Positions 6,088 to 12,817 of a stretch of 19,006 nucleotides of DNA are shown piece by piece. The position numbers and the translations under genes were made by a program. The DNA comes from an uncultured Fimbriimonadales bacterium (lineage in GTDB: Bacteria; Armatimonadota; Fimbriimonadia; Fimbriimonadales; GBS-DC). A model generated the notes under the pieces. That model did no database searches and was not told where the DNA came from. It saw nothing but the letters and a program-made list of their open reading frames with translations. The stretch spans positions 1-19,006 of the forward strand of contig CALAMM010000125.1 of assembly GCA_937925775.1 (NCBI GenBank), in the 5' to 3' direction. Within the stretch, counting starts at the first letter, position 1; every line of letters begins with the position of its first letter.

Positions 6088-8607
6088 TTATTCTGGGCGC
6101 AGCGGTGAATTGCGCGTTGCATGTTCGATTTTCGGCAGCCACAGCGTGAAGATGGAGCCTCCTTCAGGCGGGCATTCGAGGCTTACCTTGCCGTGATGCC
6201 CCTCCACAACCTTTTTGACGATACTTAATCCCAGTCCGGTTCCCCGTGTGCGGGTGGTGTAGAAGGGGGTAAAGATTTTTTCGCGGATTTCTGGGGGCAC
6301 GCCGGTGCCTGTATCCTGTACCGAGAGGGTGATCCAGTCGCCTGCGTCGGCGGCACGCAGGGTAAGCTGCCCGCCCTCTGGCATCGCATGCACGGCGTTC
6401 TGGATGAGGTTCCGAATCGCTTGCTCGATGCGCCCCGCGTCAATGTAGGCTTCGAGGGTGTCGGGGGCTTCGAGCGTGGCTTTGATGCCCGCCGCCTTGA
6501 GAGACGGCTCCTGTACTGTCAGGACGCGCTGGAGTAAGGGCTTGATGGGGGTGAGGCGCGGCTGCAGGTGGAACGGCTTGGCGAACTCCAAGAACTCATC
6601 GGCGATTTCGGTCAGTCGCTGTGCCTCTTGTTGAATCACCTCCATATAGAGGCTGACGGATTCGGGCAACGGCTCTTCTTTGCTCATCAGTTCCACGGCG
6701 CCGCGCAGGGCGGTGAGCGGATTGCGGATTTCGTGGGCGATTGTGGCGGTCATCTGCCCGATGGTCGCGAGCCGCTCCATCTCGCTTACGCGCGCCTCCA
6801 GCCGCAGGTACTCGGTAATATCCTCGAAAAGCACGACAGCGCCTTGCGTTTGTCGCCCGCGAGTGAGTAGGGGTGAGATGGTGCAGTTGAGAATGCGCGT
6901 TTCCCCGTGCACCTGCGTCGGGATTTTGTAAAGATGTCGTCTGCTCCCGCCTTGAAGCACTTGCTGGATAGCCTCTTGCAGCTGCGCACACAATGTACCC
7001 TCAATGGGGCAGCGTGCGTGGTTCAGTACCTCGTGGAAGGGACGCCCGACGCTCTCGCGTCCTGAAAAGCCCAGAAGCTGTTGCGCGGCGTGATTCCATG
7101 TGGTGATTCGTCCGTTCTCGTCGACGGTGAACATCCCCGAGCTGAGGCTACGCAGGATGTTATTGCGGAACGCGGCGAGGCTTTGGATCTCGCGATAGCG
7201 CCGTTCCATCTCCTGGTACAGGCGTGCGTTCATAAGCGCGATGCCCGCTTGGTTCACGAACGCGCTCAGCAGGTCGACCTGCTCGGAGGTGAACGGTTCG
7301 TTCTGGTTATCTGCCAGTACGACGCCGATGCAGTTGCCGTGCACCACAATCGGTAGGGCGCAGTAGTAGTTCGAGCCGAGCGTGCGTCCGAACCCGCGCA
7401 AGGGCTGCACCGCGTGCTGGGCGTCGGTCACTACCACGGGCAAACGCTTCTTCGCGACCATGCCGATCACGCCCTGCCCCTTGCGAAAGCCGCGTTTGGG
7501 AAACATTTCAGGACGGTAGCCCTGGATCAGGCGCGGCAGATACACCCGCGACGATTCTCCTGTGAGGAAAATCGCGCAGCGCGAGAAACCGACCGTCTCG
7601 TCAATCAAACGCGCCACCGTCTGAAGGAGTGTGTCGATATCCAGGACTGCTGTGACCAGCTGCGTGAGTTCGACCAGGGTGGCGAGCCGTCGCAGGTTCT
7701 GATTGAGCTGGCGATAGAGCCGTGCGTTCTCTAAGGCGGAGGCAATCTGGTTTGCGAACACGGAGAACAGGCGCAGGTCTTCCTGGGTGAACGGGGGCGC
7801 AGGGCGCAAGCGACGGATGGAGAGGACACCGATGACCTTGTTCTCGCGATTGCGCAACGGCACGCAGATGGAGCTGCTGATTTCGGGGCGTTGGGGCAGG
7901 TGGCGTAGGCTTGGCTCCTCATGCAAATCGGTCAGCAGCATCGGTTCGCCCGTGAGTGCGACCCAACCCGCCACGCCCTCCCCCAGCGGCACGCAGGTTT
8001 CCTCGACCAGTTTTTCGGGCAGTCCGTAGCTGGCGGCGATGGAGAGCGTTTGCGAGAGTTCATCGAGTAGCATCAGCGTACACGCTTGCGCGTCCATCGC
8101 GTGTGCGGCGCGGCGGGTCGCCAGCTGCAGGAACTGCTCCAGCCCGCCCGTTTCGCTGGCGACGGCGGTCTCGTAGAGCGTGCCCAGCGCGGTTAATCGT
8201 TGTTTGGAGAGCCGCTTGAGCGCATCGATTTCGCGGTGGAACCGCTCGTGTTGCCCCAGCAGCCCCGCCAGCTGCGCAGCAAGTTTCCACTCGGAGCGGT
8301 GCTGCTGTTCAGGCGGCACGCGCAGCACATAAAAGAGTTCGGGCACGGGCAAGGGGGTGATCAGCCACGCCCAGCCCTCAACCGCCGCCCAGCGTGGCTC
8401 GCCAGGCGCGAAGGGAAGGTCGGGCGGGATGCGCAGGTGCCCCCCGTGCGGCGCCTGCACCACAACATAGGGCGGTTTCCGCTCGGTTTTCAGCACCAGC
8501 GCGTTCCACGCTCCATCTAACTCCGCAACCTTGCGTATCAGGTTCGTCAGGGCTTCCGTGCCCACCCCCATCGCTGCGCCCTCCAGCACAGCCACTGCCC
8601 AATCCAT
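6088..8607 (-). CDS. Soluble GAF-GAF-PAS sensor histidine kinase (NtrB-like output)
   Basis: This 839-residue kinase has no membrane helix, so it should sense a cytoplasmic signal. Order: an N-terminal segment (1-135) I do not recognise; GAF 1 (about 155-297); GAF 2 (about 320-463); a short coiled linker; PAS (about 478-600); HisKA with the phospho-acceptor His625 in AHEIRNPLTALRG; HATPase_c with N-box RNLIQNAVHAM (733-742), G1 DTGTGVPP (765-772) and G2 GTGLGL (789-794). The HEIRNP signature and the partner suggest an NtrB/AtoS-type kinase that phosphorylates the activator whose start lies 102 bases downstream. The ligand of the GAF and PAS domains cannot be told from sequence. Start at ATG 8605-8607 is tentative; Met13 is an alternative. 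A weak AATAAA box lies eight bases upstream of the first ATG. Confidence 0.9.
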   Translation of the reverse strand: MDWAVAVLEGAAMGVGTEALTNLIRKVAELDGAWNALVLKTERKPPYVVVQAPHGGHLRIPPDLPFAPGEPRWAAVEGWAWLITPLPVPELFYVLRVPPEQQHRSEWKLAAQLAGLLGQHERFHREIDALKRLSKQRLTALGTLYETAVASETGGLEQFLQLATRRAAHAMDAQACTLMLLDELSQTLSIAASYGLPEKLVEETCVPLGEGVAGWVALTGEPMLLTDLHEEPSLRHLPQRPEISSSICVPLRNRENKVIGVLSIRRLRPAPPFTQEDLRLFSVFANQIASALENARLYRQLNQNLRRLATLVELTQLVTAVLDIDTLLQTVARLIDETVGFSRCAIFLTGESSRVYLPRLIQGYRPEMFPKRGFRKGQGVIGMVAKKRLPVVVTDAQHAVQPLRGFGRTLGSNYYCALPIVVHGNCIGVVLADNQNEPFTSEQVDLLSAFVNQAGIALMNARLYQEMERRYREIQSLAAFRNNILRSLSSGMFTVDENGRITTWNHAAQQLLGFSGRESVGRPFHEVLNHARCPIEGTLCAQLQEAIQQVLQGGSRRHLYKIPTQVHGETRILNCTISPLLTRGRQTQGAVVLFEDITEYLRLEARVSEMERLATIGQMTATIAHEIRNPLTALRGAVELMSKEEPLPESVSLYMEVIQQEAQRLTEIADEFLEFAKPFHLQPRLTPIKPLLQRVLTVQEPSLKAAGIKATLEAPDTLEAYIDAGRIEQAIRNLIQNAVHAMPEGGQLTLRAADAGDWITLSVQDTGTGVPPEIREKIFTPFYTTRTRGTGLGLSIVKKVVEGHHGKVSLECPPEGGSIFTLWLPKIEHATRNSPLRPE

Positions 8608-8651
8608 ACAAGATGTTTATTCCACCATGCCCTGCGGATTCCTGCTGGGAA

Positions 8652-8659
8652 GGTATAAT
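8652..8659 (+). promoter_or_regulatory. Extended -10 promoter of the rplS-lepB unit
   Basis: GGTATAAT, with the box ending 63 bases before the L19 start codon, implies a leader of about 55 nucleotides. This is the only promoter of the GGTAYAAT set with a real leader here. A second GGTATCCT lies inside that leader (8678-8685). No clear L19 autoregulatory structure was recognised. Confidence 0.6.
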
Positions 8660-8722
8660 TTCCCTCCGCGCGTCGGGTATCCTATGGGCGCGTTCGTAGA
8701 ACTCAAAAAGCGAGGTGCGATG

Positions 8723-9076
8723 ATGAACCACACTGTGTTGCAGGAAGTAGAGAAGCCGTATCTGAAGACCGATGTGCCCGACTTTCGTCCGGGCGACACC
8801 GTGCGTGTGCATGTGCGCGTGGTGGAAGGTGGCAAGGAGCGGATCCAGGTTTTCGAGGGCGTGGTGCTTGCTCGCAAGCATCGCGGGATTGCCGACACGA
8901 TAACCGTGCGCAAGGTCTCCTATGGCGTCGGCGTGGAGCGCACTTTCCCTATACATTCGCCGATGGTCGCTCAGATTGAGGTTGTGCGTAAGGCGAAGGT
9001 GCGTCGCGCGAAGTTGTATTACCTGCGCAACCTGTCGGGCAAGGCGGCACGCTTGAAAGAGGATCTGAGTCGCTGA
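8723..9076 (+). CDS. rplS: 50S ribosomal protein L19
   Basis: L19 (117 residues) lies at the 30S-50S interface of the ribosome. Recognisable stretches are FRPGDTVRVHVRVVEGGKERIQVFEGVVLARK, the central RKVSYGVGVERTFPIHSP, and KVRRAKLYYLRNLSGKAARLKE at the end. Two ATG codons are in tandem at 8720 and 8723. GAGG at 8712-8715 is seven bases from the second and four from the first, so the second is preferred. The stop TGA shares its last base with the lepB ATG (TGATG), indicating translational coupling. The trmD/rimM partners found upstream of rplS in many bacteria are absent; a histidine kinase on the other strand takes their place. Confidence 0.96.
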   Translation: MNHTVLQEVEKPYLKTDVPDFRPGDTVRVHVRVVEGGKERIQVFEGVVLARKHRGIADTITVRKVSYGVGVERTFPIHSPMVAQIEVVRKAKVRRAKLYYLRNLSGKAARLKEDLSR

Positions 9077-9891
9077 TGGAGCCGTTCGCCCCGCCCACAG
9101 GTCCCCTGAACTGGATCGAGACACTGGCGCGATTGCCCGCCGTCACAATCGTTATCGCGATGGCGGTGTGCCTGGTGGTGCGCCTGGGCGTCGCGCCGCT
9201 GCAGAGCCGCCCTGCACGGTTCCTCAACAACTTGCTGGATGCCATCATCTACGCAGGTATCCTGGTCTACCTGATTATTCGCCCCTACCTCGTGCAGCCG
9301 TTCTACATCCCCTCCGAATCGATGGTGCCCACCCTGCGTGTCGGCGATGTGGTGATGGTGGGCAAATTCAGCTATCGGTTCAGCGAGCCGAAGCGGTTCG
9401 ACATCGTGGTGTTCCGCGCGCCAGACTGGGCATTGAACCCATGGCAGACGCCTGGCAAAACCGACTTCGTGAAGCGACTGATCGGACTGCCTGGCGATGT
9501 GATCGAAATCAAGGCAGGCGAGGGACTCTACTTGAATGGCAAGTTGCTGAACGAGCCTTACCTAAACGGCATCCCGCAGTACTCGATGAAGATTATCGAC
9601 GGCTGGGTCTACGAATACAACGATTTTGGAGATGTCTGGAAAGGCGGGGAGCATACGATGCGTCAGCCTGTGTTGGACGAGGCAGAGCGTCAGAAGGTAT
9701 TGCGCACGCCCTCGCAGCCCATCCCGAAGGGCAAGTACCTGATGCTGGGTGATAACCGCAACAACAGCAGCGACGGCCACCACTGGGGCTTGCTGGACGC
9801 TCGCCGCGTGGTGGGCAAAGCGCTCTTCGTGTTCTGGCCCCTGAACCGAATTGGACCTGCCAATCGCACCGAGCTCCCGAAAGTGGAGTGA
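9076..9891 (+). CDS. lepB: Signal peptidase I
   Basis: Type I signal peptidase (271 residues) cleaves signal peptides of exported proteins at the outer face of the cytoplasmic membrane. Two N-terminal hydrophobic segments (about 23-40 and 52-70) precede the catalytic core. The nucleophile is Ser82 in IPSESMVPTL, and the general base is Lys133 in DFVKRLIGLPGD. The family box GDNRNNSSDGHHWG is at 225-238. A roughly 40-residue insertion between the Lys box and the last box (around 165-210) is within the normal range. It is coupled to rplS by a one-base overlap, and its stop abuts the stop of the convergent dehydrogenase with no gap. Confidence 0.95.
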   Translation: MEPFAPPTGPLNWIETLARLPAVTIVIAMAVCLVVRLGVAPLQSRPARFLNNLLDAIIYAGILVYLIIRPYLVQPFYIPSESMVPTLRVGDVVMVGKFSYRFSEPKRFDIVVFRAPDWALNPWQTPGKTDFVKRLIGLPGDVIEIKAGEGLYLNGKLLNEPYLNGIPQYSMKIIDGWVYEYNDFGDVWKGGEHTMRQPVLDEAERQKVLRTPSQPIPKGKYLMLGDNRNNSSDGHHWGLLDARRVVGKALFVFWPLNRIGPANRTELPKVE

Positions 9892-10908
9892 TTAGCACAC
9901 CACATTCTGCGGATGCCCCTCAAGATACGCCTTGAGATTCTCCAGCGTCGTGTCCAGGATGCGCTGCACGGCTTCCTGACTGTTGAAGGCGATATGGGGG
10001 GTGAACACCACATTGTCGCGTTTGAGGAGCAGGTGCGCCTGCACAATCTGCTTGAGCGTCTGCTCAGCGGGGGGCATTTTCAGCAGCGCGCTCTCCTCCT
10101 GAATGTATTCCTCACCTTCGATCACATCCAGCCCTGCGCCACCCAGAATCCCCTCTTCCAGCGCCCAGAGCAGCGCTTCCGTGTCCACGACGCTCCCGCG
10201 TGCCGTGTTGATGAGCAACGCGCCCCGCTTCATTTTGCTCAGCGTCTCGCGATTAATCAGATGATAGGTCTCAGGCAGCGCGGGCACATGGAGCGACACG
10301 ATGTCCGACTCGCGCAAAAGCGTCTCTAAATCGGTATAGGTGAAGCCCAGCACCTCCGCGAGCAAGGGATGCGGTCGGATGTCATATGCCAAAACACGCA
10401 TTCCGAACCCTCGTGCGATTCGAATCACATGGAGTCCGATGTTTCCCGCGCCCACCACGCCGAGCGTTTTGCCGTAGAGGTCGAACCCGCGCAGTTCGCG
10501 AATGCGGAAATCGCCGCGCAGCCCCTGAAAATAGGCGGCGTGCAGCTTGCGTGAGAGCGAGAGGATCAGGGCGAAGGTATGCTCCGCGACGGTGTTCTCG
10601 CCGTAGTGGGGCACATTGCACACGGTAATCCCGCGCTCGCGGCACGCTTGTAGGTCGATATGGTCGTAGCCTGTGGACATCGTCAGCACAAGGCGCAGGT
10701 TCGGCAGCGCCTCGATAACGGCACGCGAGAGTTTCGTCCAGATAAACGCCACCACCGCCTCGGAATCGGCGTAGTGCGCAGCGCTTTCGGGGGTAAGATG
10801 GTCGTGGAAAAAGCGCGGTTCGACCCGCTCCGTGAGGTTCAGGCGTTCCAATCCTGCCCGCAAGTAATCGGGCTGCCACTCCTCTAAATCGAAAAAAGCG
10901 ACTCGCAT
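9892..10908 (-). CDS. D-isomer 2-hydroxyacid dehydrogenase (D-lactate dehydrogenase-like)
   Basis: This 338-residue NAD-dependent enzyme should reduce a 2-keto acid to the D-hydroxy acid, or the reverse. The Rossmann motif GAGNIG is at 153-158. Asp175 at the end of strand beta-2 (LAYDIRP) fits NAD rather than NADP. The catalytic triad is recognisable: Arg237 in INTARGSVVD, a Glu in the 264-267 region (LDVIEGEEY) and His305 in TPHIAFNS. The extra segment after LDVIEGEE and the sequence FGMRVLAYDIRPH resemble fermentative D-lactate dehydrogenases more than phosphoglycerate dehydrogenase, but substrate remains an inference. It starts six bases after the stop of the upstream membrane-anchored protein and has no clear SD, so the two are likely cotranscribed. 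Confidence 0.9.
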   Translation of the reverse strand: MRVAFFDLEEWQPDYLRAGLERLNLTERVEPRFFHDHLTPESAAHYADSEAVVAFIWTKLSRAVIEALPNLRLVLTMSTGYDHIDLQACRERGITVCNVPHYGENTVAEHTFALILSLSRKLHAAYFQGLRGDFRIRELRGFDLYGKTLGVVGAGNIGLHVIRIARGFGMRVLAYDIRPHPLLAEVLGFTYTDLETLLRESDIVSLHVPALPETYHLINRETLSKMKRGALLINTARGSVVDTEALLWALEEGILGGAGLDVIEGEEYIQEESALLKMPPAEQTLKQIVQAHLLLKRDNVVFTPHIAFNSQEAVQRILDTTLENLKAYLEGHPQNVVC

Positions 10909-10914
10909 AGGCCG

Positions 10915-11403
10915 CTACCGAAACGCGACTTCCAGGACGCCGTTGCGTGTGTGGCACTCCCCGATGTGGCGGGCGCGTCCCACAAGGTAGGTTTCGTAGA
11001 TATGGAGAGGGATCTCGCGTCCGAGTGCGCGGCGCGTCTCCTCGTAGGCAATCCGTGCAGCGCGCGCCGTATACCAGCGCGGCGCTATCACCCCCGCATT
11101 TAGACGCAGCGCAAGCCCCCCATCTTCAGACTGAACGACTTTGAACCGGAGGGGCACATCCTGCTCGCGGTAGGCGGCTGTGAGCTGCTCGGTGAGGAGG
11201 GTCAACTTCGCCGCGTCGTTCGGCTGTCGGCGTACCGCCTCGCGAATCGCGGGCAGGCGGCTCGCCCAGTCGGGTTCCGCGTAGGAAGTTAGCTCGTTCA
11301 GGAACCGCTCCTCACGGTGTTGCTCGTAACGAATCCAGCCCAGCAACCCCAGAAAGGCAAGCAGTACCAACAGATACGGCGCGTAGCGCAACACCATTTT
11401 CAT
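10915..11403 (-). CDS. Unknown protein with one N-terminal membrane anchor
   Basis: I do not recognise the family of this 162-residue product. It has a single hydrophobic helix (about residues 7-24) followed by a charged, probably extracytoplasmic domain with a helical first half (AIREAVRRQPNDAAKLTLLTEQLTAAYREQD) and a mixed second half ending in VLEVAFR. Two cysteines are present if the longer start is used and one with this start. I chose ATG 11401-11403 because GGGGTG lies just upstream. A GTG at 11421 and an ATG at 11418 are too close to the TATAAT box for the former and would be leaderless for the latter. It forms a probable operon with the downstream hydroxyacid dehydrogenase and is divergent from the coiled-coil gene. 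Confidence 0.7.
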   Translation of the reverse strand: MKMVLRYAPYLLVLLAFLGLLGWIRYEQHREERFLNELTSYAEPDWASRLPAIREAVRRQPNDAAKLTLLTEQLTAAYREQDVPLRFKVVQSEDGGLALRLNAGVIAPRWYTARAARIAYEETRRALGREIPLHIYETYLVGRARHIGECHTRNGVLEVAFR

Positions 11404-11422
11404 AACGCACCCCAACATCACG

Positions 11423-11430
11423 ATTATACC
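11423..11430 (-). promoter_or_regulatory. Extended -10 promoter of the membrane-anchored protein gene
   Basis: The minus strand reads GGTATAAT. Transcription should start near 11416, about 13 bases before the chosen ATG at 11403, or almost on the ATG at 11418. Confidence 0.65.
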
Positions 11431-11505
11431 GCATTTTTGCCGAGAATCGAGGCTATGAACGCCTTTCGGCTCCGCGACGCTGATCCTGCATAACGCCTAA
11501 GAAAG

Positions 11506-11513
11506 GGTATAAT
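11506..11513 (+). promoter_or_regulatory. Extended -10 promoter of the coiled-coil gene (leaderless)
   Basis: GGTATAAT ends exactly six bases before the GTG at 11520, so the first transcribed base should be the start codon itself. No SD is possible. An ATG at 11518 is out of frame. Confidence 0.7.
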
Positions 11514-11519
11514 CTCTAT

Positions 11520-12368
11520 GTGCAGTTCACGCCTGAAGAGCTACAGGTAATCGAGCGGATGGTGGAGGCTCTGCGCCGGTTCCCGCATCTGCGCCGCGCC
11601 ATGATCGAGGTGCTGCAGATCGAGGATCTGTTTGCGGTACCAGAGCGTCTGGACGATTTGACGCATATCGTGGCACAGATCGCCGAGCGAGTGGAGCGCA
11701 TTGAGCGCATCGCCTTAGAGGCGAAGCGGGCGGCGGAGCGCTCCGAACAGGCGGCTCTGGAAGCCAAGCAAGAGGCGCAGGAAGCTAAGCAAGAGGCGCG
11801 CGAAGCCAAGCAAGTAGCTCTGGAAGCCAAGCAAGAGGCGCGCGAAGCCAAGCAGGAAGCGAGGGAAGCGAAGGAAATCGCTCTTGATGTGCGCAGACGC
11901 CTCGACCGTGTCGAGCATCGCCTCAAGCGGGTGGAGAAAGATGTCGCCGCGCTCAAGGGCGATAACGAAGAACTCAAGGCACGCCGACGCCTCCCTGCCG
12001 TGCTGGGCAGATACTTCAAAAAAATGCGTATTTACGACTCGGAGCAGCTGTATCCGCTGATCGGCGAAACGCTAATACTGGAGGAAGACGACGCGGTGGA
12101 GCTGCTCTACGCCGACTTGTTCGTCCACGCGCTCACCAAAGCTTCTGGGCGTGAGTACTGGATGGTGGTCGAAGTCTCATGGGGGGTGGGCGTGCGCGAT
12201 GTTGAACGCGCCTATCAACGCGCTCAGATCCTCCAAAAGCATGGCTATACCGCGATCGGCGTGGCGATGGGGCGCACGCTAACGCCGAAGGCGCGCCAGC
12301 GTGCGCAGGAACTGGGCGTGCTAATCGCCCTTGACGGTAGATTGCAGGGCGCCGAGCTGCTAAGTTAA
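11520..12368 (+). CDS. Coiled-coil protein with PD-(D/E)XK-like C-terminal domain
   Basis: The 282-residue protein has a short helical N-terminus (1-45), a long coiled coil (about 48-155) of regular heptads such as LEAKQEA and REAKQEA, and a folded C-terminal domain (about 158-282). The C-terminal domain resembles the DUF3782-type, PD-(D/E)XK-nuclease-like proteins common in thermophiles and cyanobacteria; this is a family-level impression. Candidate site residues are Asp199 (LLYADLF), Glu218 (WMVVEVSWG) and Gln235. The usual Lys of the E-x-K motif is Ser220, so catalytic activity is doubtful. Codons 80-121 are six copies of a 21-bp repeat. It begins with GTG at the predicted transcription start. 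Its stop shares TTAA with the nusB stop. The biological role is not known. Confidence 0.8.
   Translation: MQFTPEELQVIERMVEALRRFPHLRRAMIEVLQIEDLFAVPERLDDLTHIVAQIAERVERIERIALEAKRAAERSEQAALEAKQEAQEAKQEAREAKQVALEAKQEAREAKQEAREAKEIALDVRRRLDRVEHRLKRVEKDVAALKGDNEELKARRRLPAVLGRYFKKMRIYDSEQLYPLIGETLILEEDDAVELLYADLFVHALTKASGREYWMVVEVSWGVGVRDVERAYQRAQILQKHGYTAIGVAMGRTLTPKARQRAQELGVLIALDGRLQGAELLS
11757..11882 (+). repeat. Six-copy 21-bp tandem repeat encoding heptads
   Basis: Six consecutive 21-bp units, each close to GAAGCCAAGCAAGAGGCG plus one codon, encode LEAKQEA, QEAKQEA, REAKQVA, LEAKQEA, REAKQEA and REAKEIA. Units one and four, and three and five, are nearly identical in DNA, not only in protein, pointing to recent unit duplication. 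Copy number could vary between strains in whole heptads without shifting frame. Confidence 0.9.
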
Positions 12369-12817
12369 TGCTCTGGCTCGCGCGAACCCGATTCTTCGGG
12401 ATACATCTGGCGCACAATCGCGCCCAGCACCCCGTTCACGAATCGCCCTGACTCTGCGGTACTGTACTTCTTCGCCAGCTCGATGGCGTCGTTGATGACT
12501 ACTTTGTACGGCTGTTCGGGGTGATAGCGCAGCTCATAGAGCGCGAGGCGCAGCAGATTGCGGTCGATCACCGCCATGCGGTCAATCGTCCAGCCGCGGG
12601 CGTACTGCTGGATAAGCGGGTCCAGCTCTGTGAGTTGGGCGCGGGCTGCGCCGAGAACGAGTTCACGCACGGAGGCCGCGTCGTCTGGCTCCAGTCCCGC
12701 GACGCTGAGAACCTCCTCGACGGCTTCCTCCGCCGATTTCCCGCCGAGGTCCACCTGATAGAGGGCGCGTAATGCCCATTCTCGCACCGTGCGTCGCCCC
12801 GAAGACTTGCCGTTCAC
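12365..12817 (-). CDS. nusB: Transcription antitermination factor NusB
   Basis: NusB (150 residues) binds boxA RNA with NusE (S10) and supports rRNA antitermination. It is all-helical; recognisable parts are REWALRALYQVDLGG near the start, WTIDRMAVIDRNLLRLALYELRY in the middle, and VVINDAIELAKKYSTAESGRFVNGVLGAI near the end, the most conserved NusB segment. The GTG at 12815-12817 overlaps the accC stop (GTGA), so it is translated by coupling. Its stop TAA overlaps the convergent coiled-coil gene stop. Confidence 0.95.
   Translation of the reverse strand: MNGKSSGRRTVREWALRALYQVDLGGKSAEEAVEEVLSVAGLEPDDAASVRELVLGAARAQLTELDPLIQQYARGWTIDRMAVIDRNLLRLALYELRYHPEQPYKVVINDAIELAKKYSTAESGRFVNGVLGAIVRQMYPEESGSREPEH

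Noticed and set aside
8378..9124. 248-codon minus-strand frame spanning the kinase start, L19 and the lepB start
   Set aside because: It is antisense to L19 and out of frame with the kinase; both real genes have clear family motifs.
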